Of a DNA stretch of 64,000 nucleotides, positions 25,561 through 34,495 are shown piece by piece. A program made the position numbers and the translations under genes. Position 1 is the stretch's first letter. Each line of letters opens with the position of its first letter. The notes beneath the pieces were generated by a model. It searched no databases. It saw nothing but the letters and a program-made list of their open reading frames with translations, and was not told the DNA's origin. Origin of the DNA: UMGS1387 sp045540015 (lineage in GTDB: Bacteria > Bacillota > Clostridia > Oscillospirales > CAG-382); NCBI GenBank assembly GCA_045540015.1, contig JAZQGP010000053.1, forward strand, positions 37,404-101,403, read 5' to 3'.

Positions 25561-27690
25561 ATGTTTGCAAAGGAATACACACACGGCAGTATGAGCCTTA
25601 AATTCATAAAGTTGAACGACAGATATAAGATGTACCGTCTTGAAGGAAAGAGCTGTGATTCTTCGGGGTATGACAAAACTGCGCTTGCACCCTATGCTCT
25701 CAGAACCGCTTCAATGAATCATGAGCCTATGGAGGGCTGCGCATGCCTTGTTACAGATTCGGGAAACAAGTGCATATCGGCAGAGAAAAAAGGCGATACT
25801 CTGACACTTGTCTATCTCGAGGACGAAAGCCTTGAGGTTACGGTAAAGCTTCAGTTTATTGAGGGTGCTGACGTTATAAGACAGGTAAACTCCGTTAAAA
25901 ATATCGGAAAAGAGCCTGTTACGCTTACGCATTTCAGCTCGGCACTCGTAACAGGCGTTGGTCTTTCGGGAATTCTTCCGTGGTATGACAAGAGAAAAAT
26001 AAAGGTTCATTATTGCTTGTCACATTGGCAGGGAGAGTTCCAGTGGAGAACTGACACCTTAGAGCATCTCGGCGTTCGTCCTCATACGGCACACGCATGG
26101 GATTGCACCTCTTGCCGTTTTACCTCTGTGGGAAGCTGGAGTACGGGAAAATACTATCCTATGGTTATGCTTGAAGACACAGAAACAGGGAAAGTGTGGT
26201 ATATTGAGCATGAAGGCGCTTACAACTGGACAATAGAAATAGGAAATAAAAACGGCAGTAACGGAGGAACACTGTTTCTTGAAGCAAACAGCGCCGATGA
26301 GCAGTCCGGAGGATTTGTGCATGAGCTCAGTCCCGGAGAAACCTACACCGCTTCGCCCTGTGTTTACGGCTGTACTGACGGAACCTTTGAGGACGGCGTA
26401 AGACAGCTTACAAAATACAAAAGAAAGACAACATTCGGTCATTGGGATACGCCTTATGCACCGGCATGCTTTAATGACTACATGAACTGCGTATGGGGAC
26501 AGCCGACACGCGAAAAGCTCGTGCCTATTGTTGATGATGCGGCGAAGGCAGGCTGTGAGCTGTTTTGCATGGATGCGGGCTGGTATTCAAAAGGAAACGG
26601 AACCTGGAGCGAAAACGATGCTCTTTACGGTGAGGGCGGACTTCGCGGAATGATACAGTACATTGCATCAAAAGGCATGATTCCTGGAATATGGCTTGAG
26701 GTTGAAAACGCATTCAAGGATACAGAGCTTTACAAGGACGAATGTGTTCTCAAAAGAAACGGAAGCTATGTAAATCCCGACAGGGCAAGCATCAATTTTG
26801 AAAATAAAAAAGCACGTGAATATATCATAGGCGTGTTTGATAAGCTTTATGACATGGGCATACGCTTTGTCAAGAACGACTACAACATTTCAACTCTTAT
26901 CGGTGCCGATACAGACGGCTGTTGCAATGCAACGGGTCTTAAACGCGCAACCGACGCATTTTACAGCCTTATTGATGAAATAAAGGCAAAGCACCCCGAT
27001 CTCAAGATAGAAAACTGCGGAAGCGGAGCTATGAGATGCGATAACGGCACACTTTCTCACTTTGAGCTTCAGAGCACGTCGGATCAGGAATTTTATAATG
27101 TTAACACATCTATTATTTCAGGCTCACTTGCCGCAATTCCTCCCGAAAAGGCAGGAATATGGGCTTATCCTTATCCGATATCCTACTACGAAAACCAAAG
27201 CAAAACAGAAGTGTGGAAGAACAAAGAGTATATTGCAAAAATGGCTGACGGCGAGCAGACTGTTTACAATATGATAAATGCTTTGTGCGGCACTCTTTAT
27301 CTTTCGGGCAGAATTGAGCACATGGACAGAAAGAATTTTGCACTTGTCAAAGAGGGCGTGAAGGCGTTCAAAAAGTATCGCGCGCATAATGCAAAGGGAT
27401 ATCCGGTATGGCCCTGCGGTCATTTTGAAATGGGTGACAGAAGCTATACTGCACACGGAATACTCAGCGAAAACAAAAAGAAGCTGACTCTTGCCGTGTT
27501 CAGACGTGACATCGGTGAAGATACGGTGATGATTGACCTTTCAAGGTATACGGGAAAGAATACAAAAGTAAAGCTTGCTTATCCGTCAGACCCGATGGGT
27601 GCTGAATTTTCATTCTCACCATCAAACGGAGTGCTTTGCGTAAAGCTTCCAAAAGCAAACAGTGCGCGCTTCTTTGAAATAAACATTTAA
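25561..27690 (+). CDS. GH36 family alpha-galactosidase
   Basis: The 709-residue length and domain order (N-terminal beta-sandwich, central barrel, C-terminal beta domain) fit glycoside hydrolase family 36, whose members release terminal alpha-galactose from melibiose and raffinose-type sugars. Active-site regions are CMDAGWY, PGIWLEVENAF, VKNDYN with the probable nucleophile Asp, ENCGSGAMR and STSDQE with the probable acid/base Asp. There is no signal peptide, so it acts in the cytoplasm on imported oligosaccharides. Galactose would feed the kinase at 13500. The GGAGGAG site precedes the ATG; proA follows 18 bases later. Confidence 0.88.
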   Translation: MFAKEYTHGSMSLKFIKLNDRYKMYRLEGKSCDSSGYDKTALAPYALRTASMNHEPMEGCACLVTDSGNKCISAEKKGDTLTLVYLEDESLEVTVKLQFIEGADVIRQVNSVKNIGKEPVTLTHFSSALVTGVGLSGILPWYDKRKIKVHYCLSHWQGEFQWRTDTLEHLGVRPHTAHAWDCTSCRFTSVGSWSTGKYYPMVMLEDTETGKVWYIEHEGAYNWTIEIGNKNGSNGGTLFLEANSADEQSGGFVHELSPGETYTASPCVYGCTDGTFEDGVRQLTKYKRKTTFGHWDTPYAPACFNDYMNCVWGQPTREKLVPIVDDAAKAGCELFCMDAGWYSKGNGTWSENDALYGEGGLRGMIQYIASKGMIPGIWLEVENAFKDTELYKDECVLKRNGSYVNPDRASINFENKKAREYIIGVFDKLYDMGIRFVKNDYNISTLIGADTDGCCNATGLKRATDAFYSLIDEIKAKHPDLKIENCGSGAMRCDNGTLSHFELQSTSDQEFYNVNTSIISGSLAAIPPEKAGIWAYPYPISYYENQSKTEVWKNKEYIAKMADGEQTVYNMINALCGTLYLSGRIEHMDRKNFALVKEGVKAFKKYRAHNAKGYPVWPCGHFEMGDRSYTAHGILSENKKKLTLAVFRRDIGEDTVMIDLSRYTGKNTKVKLAYPSDPMGAEFSFSPSNGVLCVKLPKANSARFFEINI

Positions 27691-27708
27691 TTTGTGCGGA
27701 GAAATAAA

Positions 27709-28950
27709 ATGGTTCTTACAGAAATACTGAAAAATGCAAAAAAGGCGTCATTTGATATCGCGTCTGCAGGTACAGAGGTTAAAAACAGCGTTTTGAGGAG
27801 CATACCCGAAAAGCTGAAAGAAAACCTTGACGGCATTTTAAGTGCAAACAATACGGATATTGAAAACGCCAAAGCAAGCGGAATGAGCGCGTCAATGCTC
27901 GACAGACTTACGCTTACAAAGGAAAGAATTGACGCAATATGCGCATCCGTTATGAAGGTGGTGGCGCTTTCCGACCCGATTGGAAATGGCGAAGTTTCAA
28001 CACGTCCGAACGGTCTTGAGATTCATAAGGTGAGCGTACCTCTCGGCGTTTGCGCGATAATATATGAAGCAAGACCTAATGTTACGGTTGATGCTGCGGT
28101 GTTATGCATAAAAAGCGGAAACGCGGTGGTTCTCCGAGGCGGCAAAGAGGCAGTAAACACGAATATCGCACTCGGTGGCTGCATAAGAGAAGCACTTTGT
28201 GACAACGGACTTTGCGAAAACTGTGTGACGGTGCTTTCCGATACTTCAAGAGAAACAGCAAACGCCCTTATGCGTGCAAACGGACACATTGACGTGCTTA
28301 TCCCGAGAGGCGGCAAAGGGCTGATAAATGCGGTTGTGGAGAACGCAAGCGTCCCTGTTATCGAAACAGGTGCAGGCAACTGCCATGTTTATGTTGACGA
28401 ATTTGCGGATATTGAAAAGGCGGTTGAAATTTCCTTTAACGCAAGAGCTCAGAGACCGTCCGTTTGCAATTCCGCTGAAAACCTGCTTGTGCATGAGAAA
28501 ATTGCAAAAGAGTTTTTGCCGTTAATGCAAAAGAAAATGCAGGAGAAAAACGTAGAGCTTCGCGGCTGCGATAAGACACTGGAGATACTTTCCGGAATAA
28601 ACAAAGCAACAGAAGAAGATTATTATACCGAATACAACGATTATATTCTTGCAGTCAAGGTTGTAAAAGACGTAAAAGAGGCAGTTTTGCACATAAACGA
28701 ACACGGCACAAAGCACAGCGAGGCGATTATCACCGAAAGCATGGAAAACAGCGCGTATTTCATGCAAAACGTTGATGCGGCGGCAGTGTATGTGAACGCA
28801 TCAACTCGCTTTACTGACGGCGAGGAGTTCGGACTTGGTGCGGAAATCGGCATTTCAACCCAGAAGCTTCATGCAAGAGGCCCGATGGGACTTGAGGCTC
28901 TTACCACGACTAAGTATAAAGTGTACGGTAACGGACAAGTGAGATGCTAA
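27709..28950 (+). CDS. proA: gamma-glutamyl phosphate reductase
   Basis: ProA reduces glutamyl-5-phosphate with NADPH to the semialdehyde, the second step of proline synthesis. The 413-residue protein has the aldehyde-dehydrogenase-like fold with NVTVDAAVLCIKSGNAVVLRGG and the catalytic cysteine region in ARAQRPSVCNS. The ATG at 27709 follows GCGGAG by seven bases; an upstream in-frame TTG is less likely. ProB follows 23 bases later, so the order proA-proB is reversed from that in many bacteria. Confidence 0.97.
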   Translation: MVLTEILKNAKKASFDIASAGTEVKNSVLRSIPEKLKENLDGILSANNTDIENAKASGMSASMLDRLTLTKERIDAICASVMKVVALSDPIGNGEVSTRPNGLEIHKVSVPLGVCAIIYEARPNVTVDAAVLCIKSGNAVVLRGGKEAVNTNIALGGCIREALCDNGLCENCVTVLSDTSRETANALMRANGHIDVLIPRGGKGLINAVVENASVPVIETGAGNCHVYVDEFADIEKAVEISFNARAQRPSVCNSAENLLVHEKIAKEFLPLMQKKMQEKNVELRGCDKTLEILSGINKATEEDYYTEYNDYILAVKVVKDVKEAVLHINEHGTKHSEAIITESMENSAYFMQNVDAAAVYVNASTRFTDGEEFGLGAEIGISTQKLHARGPMGLEALTTTKYKVYGNGQVRC

Positions 28951-28956
28951 TTAGAA

Positions 28957-28974
28957 ATGAGGAATGAGGAATTA
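28957..28974 (+). repeat. 18-base micro-repeat (ATGAGGAATGAGGAATTA), copy 2
   Basis: Identical to 4660-4677. Here it fills the gap between proA and proB, and its GAGGAAT part serves as the proB ribosome binding site; its last base is the A of the proB ATG. Confidence 0.7.
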
Positions 28975-29771
28975 TGGAACATTCACAGAATAGAATTGTA
29001 ATAAAAGTTGGAACGTCAACGCTGACGCACGAAAATGGAAGCATTGATATAAGAACAACGGAAAAGCTTTGCAAGGTGCTTGCGGATTTGAGAAATCAAG
29101 GGTATGAGGTTATCCTTGTTTCGTCGGGAGCAATTTCGGTGGGAGTCAACAAAATGAGACTTCCGGAAAGACCTAAGGAGCTGAGAATGAAGCAGGCAGC
29201 TGCGGCTGTTGGTCAGTGCGAGCTTATGCACATGTATGACAAGGAACTTTCCGAGTATGGCAACATGGCAGCGCAGATACTTCTTACAAGCGAGGACTTT
29301 GAGGTTGTGGAAAAGAAGAAAAATTTGCGTAATACCTTCTCTGCCTTACTTGAAAACGGAATAATTCCGATAGTAAACGAACACGACTCGGTAAGCCATG
29401 CGGAAATCGAGTCATCAAAGAAGGTTTTCGGTGATAATGATACGCTTTCGGCGATTGTTGCGGTTATGTGCGGTGCGGCAAAGCTTATTATCCTTTCGGA
29501 TATAGAGGGACTTTACGATGACAACCCGAGAACAAACCCGAACGCAAAGCTGATACACAAAGTGCCGGTTATTGATGATAGCATAACTGCGCTTGCAAAC
29601 GGTACCGGAACCAACCGCGGCACAGGCGGTATGGCAACAAAGCTTGAGGCTGCAAAATTTGTAACCGAAAACGGAATAGATATGTATATAACCATAGGTA
29701 ACGACCCGTCGAAGATTTATGACATTCTTGATGGCAAGGAAGTTGGAACTTACTTTCTTAAAAGAAAGTAA
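28974..29771 (+). CDS. proB: glutamate 5-kinase
   Basis: ProB phosphorylates glutamate at the gamma carboxyl, the first and feedback-controlled step of proline synthesis. The 265-residue protein is the amino acid kinase domain alone: IVIKVGTSTLT at the start, VSSGAISVGVNKM, and the FGDNDTLSAIVA and GTGTNRGTGGMATK segments. The C-terminal PUA domain of E. coli ProB is absent, as in many Firmicutes. A long repeat (copy C) starts five bases after its stop. Confidence 0.96.
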   Translation: MEHSQNRIVIKVGTSTLTHENGSIDIRTTEKLCKVLADLRNQGYEVILVSSGAISVGVNKMRLPERPKELRMKQAAAAVGQCELMHMYDKELSEYGNMAAQILLTSEDFEVVEKKKNLRNTFSALLENGIIPIVNEHDSVSHAEIESSKKVFGDNDTLSAIVAVMCGAAKLIILSDIEGLYDDNPRTNPNAKLIHKVPVIDDSITALANGTGTNRGTGGMATKLEAAKFVTENGIDMYITIGNDPSKIYDILDGKEVGTYFLKRK

Positions 29772-29775
29772 ACAC

Positions 29776-30225
29776 GTACTTTTTTGTAAAAAAGTACGCA
29801 AAAAACTTTTCTTTGGTCAAATCGATATTCGAAGAACACCGATTTGACAATTCGCCTTATTGTTGTTTGATTTTAAACTTGAATATCATCGAATCGAGGT
29901 TTAAACAACCTCGATTTAACATTTGCTCTCATTATTGCCTTATATGAAATTTAAGCAAGATAAATTTCGCGATACTTCCCAACAAATTAAACCTTATATA
30001 ACCTCAAATTAGAAATGGCTCAAATGAAGAGGCTTTGTAATCTTGCAAGTCATCGCCGTAAGCTATAGAAGCTGAAAGTCCATACCAAATAAGATAGAGT
30101 GAGTTTATGTTCTTTTGAAAGTTGCGAAGAAGAGGGGCGTCGGCGACAAGGAAGGGTGACCGAGGGAAACGTAGTTTCCATGGGCGGACTTTGTAGTACT
30201 TTCCTCCGGTGGAAAGTACGAAAAA
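29776..30225 (+). repeat. long mosaic intergenic repeat, copy C
   Basis: The gap from 29772 to 30368 has no gene. It starts with a hairpin with ten-base arms GTACTTTTTT and AAAAAAGTAC (29777-29798), then GCAAAAAACTTTT, then a palindrome with arms GTCAAATCG and CGATTTGAC (29817-29849). Another palindrome around AATCGAGG and CCTCGATT follows at 29894-29918. At 30040-30073 is the CAAGTCATCGCCGTAAGC segment shared with copy B. It ends in a GGCGTCGGCGA segment and a hairpin GTACTTTCC/GGAAAGTAC (30196-30219). The arms differ in sequence from copy B but still pair. Confidence 0.8.
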
Positions 30226-30306
30226 ATGAAACTTCAGTTTCAAATTTATATCCCTAGTCGACATGGCAACAAAATTCCCCTTTAACCTTACCAAACATAT
30301 AGTAAC

Positions 30307-30338
30307 TAAAAAGCTGCAGCAAATATTTAGCTGCAGCT
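30307..30338 (-). terminator. terminator of the gltX-glnS operon
   Basis: On the minus strand GCTGCAGC (30337-30330) pairs with GCTGCAGC (30320-30313), followed by five Ts. It lies 31 bases beyond the glnS stop. Confidence 0.85.
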
Positions 30339-30368
30339 TATTTTCTTATATATTTACTTGTATATTCA

Positions 30369-32030
30369 TTACTGTTTCGGCTTAAAGCTGTCCTTAAGCG
30401 TTACAATTCTGTTTATAACCTTGTCGTTGTGAACGTCAACGCAGAAGTAGCCGTTTCTTACGAACTGGAACTTTTCGCCGGGCTGTGAGCCTTCAAAGCT
30501 CTCTTCAACCTTGGCGTTCTTCATAACCTTGAGTGAATCGGGATTGAGGTATTCCTTGAAGTTTTCCATGTCGATAACGCCTGTGTCCTCGCAGGTGAAC
30601 ATTGAGTCATAAAGTCTTACCTCGTAATCCTTTGCAAACTCCTTGCTTACCCAGTGAATAGTACCCTTTATCTTTCTGCCGTCAGACGGGTTTTTGCCTG
30701 CCGTGTCGGGGTCAACTGTACAGAGCAGTTTCTGAACGTTTCCGTCTTCGTCATATATAACCTCGTTGCACTTTACAACGTAGGCACTCATGAAACGAAC
30801 CTCGCAGTCCTTTTTGAGTCGCTGATACTTTGGCGGAGGATTGTCCGAAAAGTCTTCACGTTCAATGTAAAGGTGCTTTGTAAAGGGAACCTTTCTTGTA
30901 CCTGCATTTTCATCGGTAGGATTGTTGGAAACTTCAAAGTATTCAACCTTGCCGTCTTCAAAGTTTGTAATTTCAACTTCAATCGGGTCAAGAACCGCCA
31001 TTTTGCGAAGTGCCGTAGTGTTGAGTTCTTCTCTCATGCAGTGTTCAAGTAGTCCGTAGTCGCAAAGCGAGGTTGCCTTGGATATACCCGACATCTGTAC
31101 AAAATTGAAGATTGCACTGGGAGTATAACCGCGGCGTCTGAGAGCGCAGAGTGTAGGAAGACGCGGGTCGTCCCAGCCGTCTGCAATGCCCTGCTCAATA
31201 AGAGCCTTTGAATAACGCTTGCCTATCTTTGTATAGGTTATATTGAGCTTTGCAAATTCCCTCTGTTTGGGTGCGGGATCAAATATTCCGATGTTATCAA
31301 TAACCCACTCATATAGAGGTCTGTGGTTTTCAAAATCTATGTCGCAGAGAGAATGTGTAATTCCCTCGAGTGCGTCCTGAATGGGATGAGCATAGTCGTA
31401 GAGCGGATATATGCACCACTTGTCGCCGGTTCTGTGGTGGTGAGCCCTTAAAATGCGGTATATGGCAGGGTCACGCATGTTGATGTTGGGAGAGGACATG
31501 TCAATCTTCGCTCTGAGCGTCTTTGAACCGTCGGGAAACTCTCCGTTTTTCATGCGTTCAAACAGGTTAAGGTTTTCTTCAACCGAGCGGTCTCTGTAGG
31601 GACTGTTTTTGCCGGGTGTTGTGAGTGTTCCGCGGTACTCACGCATCTCTTCTGCGGTTAGGTCGCAGACGAAAGCTTTTCCGTCCTTTATAAGCTTTAC
31701 TGCAAATTCGTAGCACTTGTCAAAGTAGTCTGAGCCAAAGCAGATGTTGTCAGGGTGTACACCGAGCCAGGCAAGATCGTTCTGTATAGCTTGAACGAAC
31801 TCGTCGCCCTCTTTTGAAGGGTTTGTATCGTCAAAACGAAGGTTAAACAGACCGTCGTATTTTTTTGCGGTGGAATAACCTATCCAGATAGCCTTTGTAT
31901 GACCGATATGAAGATATCCGTTTGGTTCGGGCGGAAAACGTGTGTGTATACGTGCCTTTAAACCGTTTTCGATATCCTCGTCAATTATCGCGTGGATAAA
32001 ATTAGTACTTTTGTTTTCGTTGTTATCCAT
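30369..32030 (-). CDS. glnS: glutaminyl-tRNA synthetase
   Basis: GlnRS charges tRNA-Gln directly, and its presence is not universal in Clostridia, many of which use GatCAB instead. The 553-residue protein has PPEPNGYLHIGH with HIGH at 41-44, and the tail beta-barrels that bind the anticodon. The region usually holding MSK reads TYTKIGKRYSK at 266-275, followed by the conserved GWDDPRLPTL. The second class I signature is thus KIGKR rather than VMSKR, with the last Lys kept. GAGGTAAAA precedes the ATG, and it lies 19 bases behind gltX. Confidence 0.95.
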   Translation of the reverse strand: MDNNENKSTNFIHAIIDEDIENGLKARIHTRFPPEPNGYLHIGHTKAIWIGYSTAKKYDGLFNLRFDDTNPSKEGDEFVQAIQNDLAWLGVHPDNICFGSDYFDKCYEFAVKLIKDGKAFVCDLTAEEMREYRGTLTTPGKNSPYRDRSVEENLNLFERMKNGEFPDGSKTLRAKIDMSSPNINMRDPAIYRILRAHHHRTGDKWCIYPLYDYAHPIQDALEGITHSLCDIDFENHRPLYEWVIDNIGIFDPAPKQREFAKLNITYTKIGKRYSKALIEQGIADGWDDPRLPTLCALRRRGYTPSAIFNFVQMSGISKATSLCDYGLLEHCMREELNTTALRKMAVLDPIEVEITNFEDGKVEYFEVSNNPTDENAGTRKVPFTKHLYIEREDFSDNPPPKYQRLKKDCEVRFMSAYVVKCNEVIYDEDGNVQKLLCTVDPDTAGKNPSDGRKIKGTIHWVSKEFAKDYEVRLYDSMFTCEDTGVIDMENFKEYLNPDSLKVMKNAKVEESFEGSQPGEKFQFVRNGYFCVDVHNDKVINRIVTLKDSFKPKQ

Positions 32031-32049
32031 TTGTTTTACCTCATTATTT

Positions 32050-33711
32050 TTAGCAAGCAGATTTTATTCTCGAGATAACTCTGTCTTTTCCAAGCACCTT
32101 CATAACGGTGCAAAGATCGGGAGAATTGTTTCTTCCTGTTACGGCAACTCTTATAACATTGCTGACGTCTGTAATGCTTCCCTTGAATGCATCGGGATTT
32201 TCCTTGTATGCCTTCATGTCACTTGCATAGCCGTATTTATCGCTGAGAGCCTTGATTTTTTCAAACCATGCATTGTTGTCGTCGTTTTCGTCATACAGTT
32301 TTGCATAGTCGCAAAGCATGGCTTTCTTTTCATCCTGAGAAACGTTTTCGGGATATTCTTCCTCTATCTTGAAAAGCTCATCATAGTAATAGGAAACAAA
32401 GTCTTTTACTTCGCTCCAGCAAGCAAAGTCTTTTCTCGGCTTTTTACCGCCTCTGCCTATTGCAAAGAACGCCTTTGCATAGTTTTCGTCAGAGGTGAGG
32501 ATTTTATAAAATTCCTCGTCGTTTTCTTTCGCCCATGCAGATACGCCGTCATAAACCTTGTCTGCAGTCATTGTGGAAATGATATTTTTAGAAACGTCAT
32601 TGAACTTCGCAAGGTCAAACATCGCACCGGAATTGCCCATGTTGGTTGCTTTGAACGGAAATTCCTTGTAGGAGGCGTCCTTGTTCGCCATTCTCCACTG
32701 CTCGTAGTTTGAGTTGAGAAGCGTCATAAGGTATTCAATAACGCTCTTTGCGGGATATCCCTTTTCAAAGTAGAAGCCGAGAGTACATTCGGGGTCTTTT
32801 CTTTTTGACATTTTTCTCTTTGTGCCTGTTTCTTCGTCGAGCTTCATAACCTGTGCTGTGTGGCAGAAACGGGGAGTTTTGAAACCGCAGGCGCGCCATA
32901 ATTCAAGATGCCAGGGAAGCGTTGACAGCCATTCTTCGCCTCTTACAACATCTGTTGTTCTCATGAAATGGTCGTCAACAACATGCGCAAAGTGATATGT
33001 GGGTATTCCGTCGGATTTCAAAAGCACGAAATCCTGGTCGTTTTCGGGGAATGAGTGCTTACCTTTTATCTGGTCCTTGAATTCAACCTTCTTTGACGGG
33101 TCACCCATTGAACGGAAACGAAGAACAAAGCTTTCGCCGTTTTTAATCTTTTCGATAGCCTCATCAATCGGCATATCTCTGTGCTTTGCCCACTTGCCGT
33201 AGTAGCCGAAGTTTTCTTTAGCTGCTTCCTGTGCATCGTGTGCCTCTTTAAGCTCGTCCTCACTGCAGAAGCAAGGGTATGCTCTGCCTTCAAGAAGAAG
33301 CTTTTTTGCAACTATATGGTAATATTTTGCTCTTTGTCTTTGTCTGTAGGGACCGTATGCTCCGACGTCTCCTTCTGCACTTGCACCCTCGTCAAACTCA
33401 ATACCGAAAGCACCGAGATATTTTATGATTTTTTCAACAGCACCCGGCACTTCTCTCTTGTCGTCGGTGTCCTCGATTCTGAGATAGAAAACACCGTCGT
33501 CGGTTGCGGTGTGTGCGATTCTTTCGTCTGCAAGAGCACCGTAGAGATTGCCTATATGCATCGAGCCTGTGGGACTTGGTGCAATTCTTGTAACCTTTGC
33601 ACCCTCTTTAAGTCCTCTGTCCGGGAAAAGCTCCTCAAGACTTTCAACCGTATCATTGTCTGAAACATCGGGAAAAATAAGCTGTGAAAGCTCTAAAAGT
33701 TTGTTGTCCAT
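32050..33711 (-). CDS. gltX: glutamyl-tRNA synthetase
   Basis: GluRS charges tRNA-Glu. Class I signatures are SPTGSMHIGN (HIGN at 52-55) and KRKMSKRKD, both intact. At 553 residues it is longer than the usual 480-500, with an N-terminal extension of about 40 residues before the catalytic start TRIAPSPTG. This extension and the RGGKKPRKDFACW stretch match a branch of clostridial GluRS only in my recollection. It heads the gltX-glnS pair; AAGGACA precedes the ATG, and the GNAT gene ends 41 bases upstream. Confidence 0.95.
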   Translation of the reverse strand: MDNKLLELSQLIFPDVSDNDTVESLEELFPDRGLKEGAKVTRIAPSPTGSMHIGNLYGALADERIAHTATDDGVFYLRIEDTDDKREVPGAVEKIIKYLGAFGIEFDEGASAEGDVGAYGPYRQRQRAKYYHIVAKKLLLEGRAYPCFCSEDELKEAHDAQEAAKENFGYYGKWAKHRDMPIDEAIEKIKNGESFVLRFRSMGDPSKKVEFKDQIKGKHSFPENDQDFVLLKSDGIPTYHFAHVVDDHFMRTTDVVRGEEWLSTLPWHLELWRACGFKTPRFCHTAQVMKLDEETGTKRKMSKRKDPECTLGFYFEKGYPAKSVIEYLMTLLNSNYEQWRMANKDASYKEFPFKATNMGNSGAMFDLAKFNDVSKNIISTMTADKVYDGVSAWAKENDEEFYKILTSDENYAKAFFAIGRGGKKPRKDFACWSEVKDFVSYYYDELFKIEEEYPENVSQDEKKAMLCDYAKLYDENDDNNAWFEKIKALSDKYGYASDMKAYKENPDAFKGSITDVSNVIRVAVTGRNNSPDLCTVMKVLGKDRVISRIKSAC

Positions 33712-33752
33712 TATCTATATGTCCTTTCGTGACTTTTTATCTGATTTTGCAC

Positions 33753-34286
33753 TTAAATAAAGTACGCAAGTTCTATCATAACCTCGTCCTCGGCAATGTC
33801 ATCATCCGAATAGAAGTAAAGATTTGTTCCCGCAAACACAAAGCCCTGTGAAAAATAGAAGTCGATAGCAGGAGTGTTTCTCGACTGCGTTTCAAGAATA
33901 ATCATGCGGTAGTCGCGCTCTTTTGCAATATCTTTTGCAAAATCCATGAGCATTTTGCCGTATCCGTTCCTGCGAAGACTTTCGTCGACAAGAAGCTGGG
34001 TGATTCTCACTCTGCTGTTCCAGTCTTCAAAGTCAAGCTCAAGAAAACCGATAAGTTTTCCGTTGTCGTTATCAAGACCGTACGCTTCCGGATACTTCCA
34101 GTAGTCCTGAAAGAGCGTGTCCTCGTTTTCGACGGTTATCGGGTTTTCGTAGTCACACCGCTCAAAGCTTACTCCAAACGCGTTTTTATCTGTGCTTTGC
34201 GTTACAACATAGTGAGAGGAGGTTGTGTATTTGTAGTGCAGCACGTAATAATCGTACTGCTCTCTGTCAAGCGGAATTATCTTCAT
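33753..34286 (-). CDS. GNAT family N-acetyltransferase
   Basis: A 177-residue acetyl-CoA-dependent transferase. The acetyl-CoA pyrophosphate-binding motif A reads VDESLRRNGYGKMLM, followed by the motif B strand MIILETQSRN and NTPAIDFYFSQGF. The acceptor cannot be predicted. GGAGG precedes the ATG by eight bases. It is the first gene after the promoter at 34325-34353 and is followed by gltX and glnS on the same strand, so all three may share a transcript. Confidence 0.88.
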   Translation of the reverse strand: MKIIPLDREQYDYYVLHYKYTTSSHYVVTQSTDKNAFGVSFERCDYENPITVENEDTLFQDYWKYPEAYGLDNDNGKLIGFLELDFEDWNSRVRITQLLVDESLRRNGYGKMLMDFAKDIAKERDYRMIILETQSRNTPAIDFYFSQGFVFAGTNLYFYSDDDIAEDEVMIELAYFI

Positions 34287-34324
34287 TCTGCTGCCTCCGA
34301 GAGTATTTTACAATTTAATATCTT

Positions 34325-34353
34325 ATTGTATCACACATTAACTCATTTTGCAA
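34325..34353 (-). promoter_or_regulatory. promoter of the GNAT-gltX-glnS operon
   Basis: On the minus strand TTGCAA (34353-34348), 17 bases, TACAAT (34330-34325), 38 bases before the start at 34286. Confidence 0.65.
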
Positions 34354-34425
34354 GACAAACAGGCAAGATTTTTTAAGGATTGCAAATTTGTTTGAGTTTG
34401 ATGAAAAAAGAAAGCTTGTCCGAGG

Positions 34426-34453
34426 TTGTCATGTGTTCTTTTTCGGTCATAAA
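34426..34453 (+). promoter_or_regulatory. possible promoter of the rubrerythrin gene
   Basis: TTGTCA (34426-34431), 16 bases, CATAAA (34448-34453). The -10 is weak. It is 42 bases before the ATG. Confidence 0.35.
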
Positions 34454-34460
34454 CTACCAT

Positions 34461-34476
34461 GAAGGGCAAACCCTTC
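34461..34476 (+). promoter_or_regulatory. leader hairpin directly before the rubrerythrin ribosome binding site
   Basis: GAAGGG (34461-34466) and CCCTTC (34471-34476) pair around CAAA, and GGAAAGGA follows at once. The hairpin would sit at the 5' end of the transcript and may stabilise it or set access to the ribosome binding site. Confidence 0.35.
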
Positions 34477-34495
34477 GGAAAGGAACTTTTAACAT

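Noticed and set aside
29817..29849. Palindrome in copy C as an ordinary terminator of proB
   Set aside because: No T-run follows the stem, and the same kind of palindrome recurs inside larger elements, so it is listed with the repeat family.
30004..30294. A 96-codon minus-strand frame in the gap after proB
   Set aside because: It overlies repeat copy C and has parallels in copies B and D; no ribosome binding site or family match.
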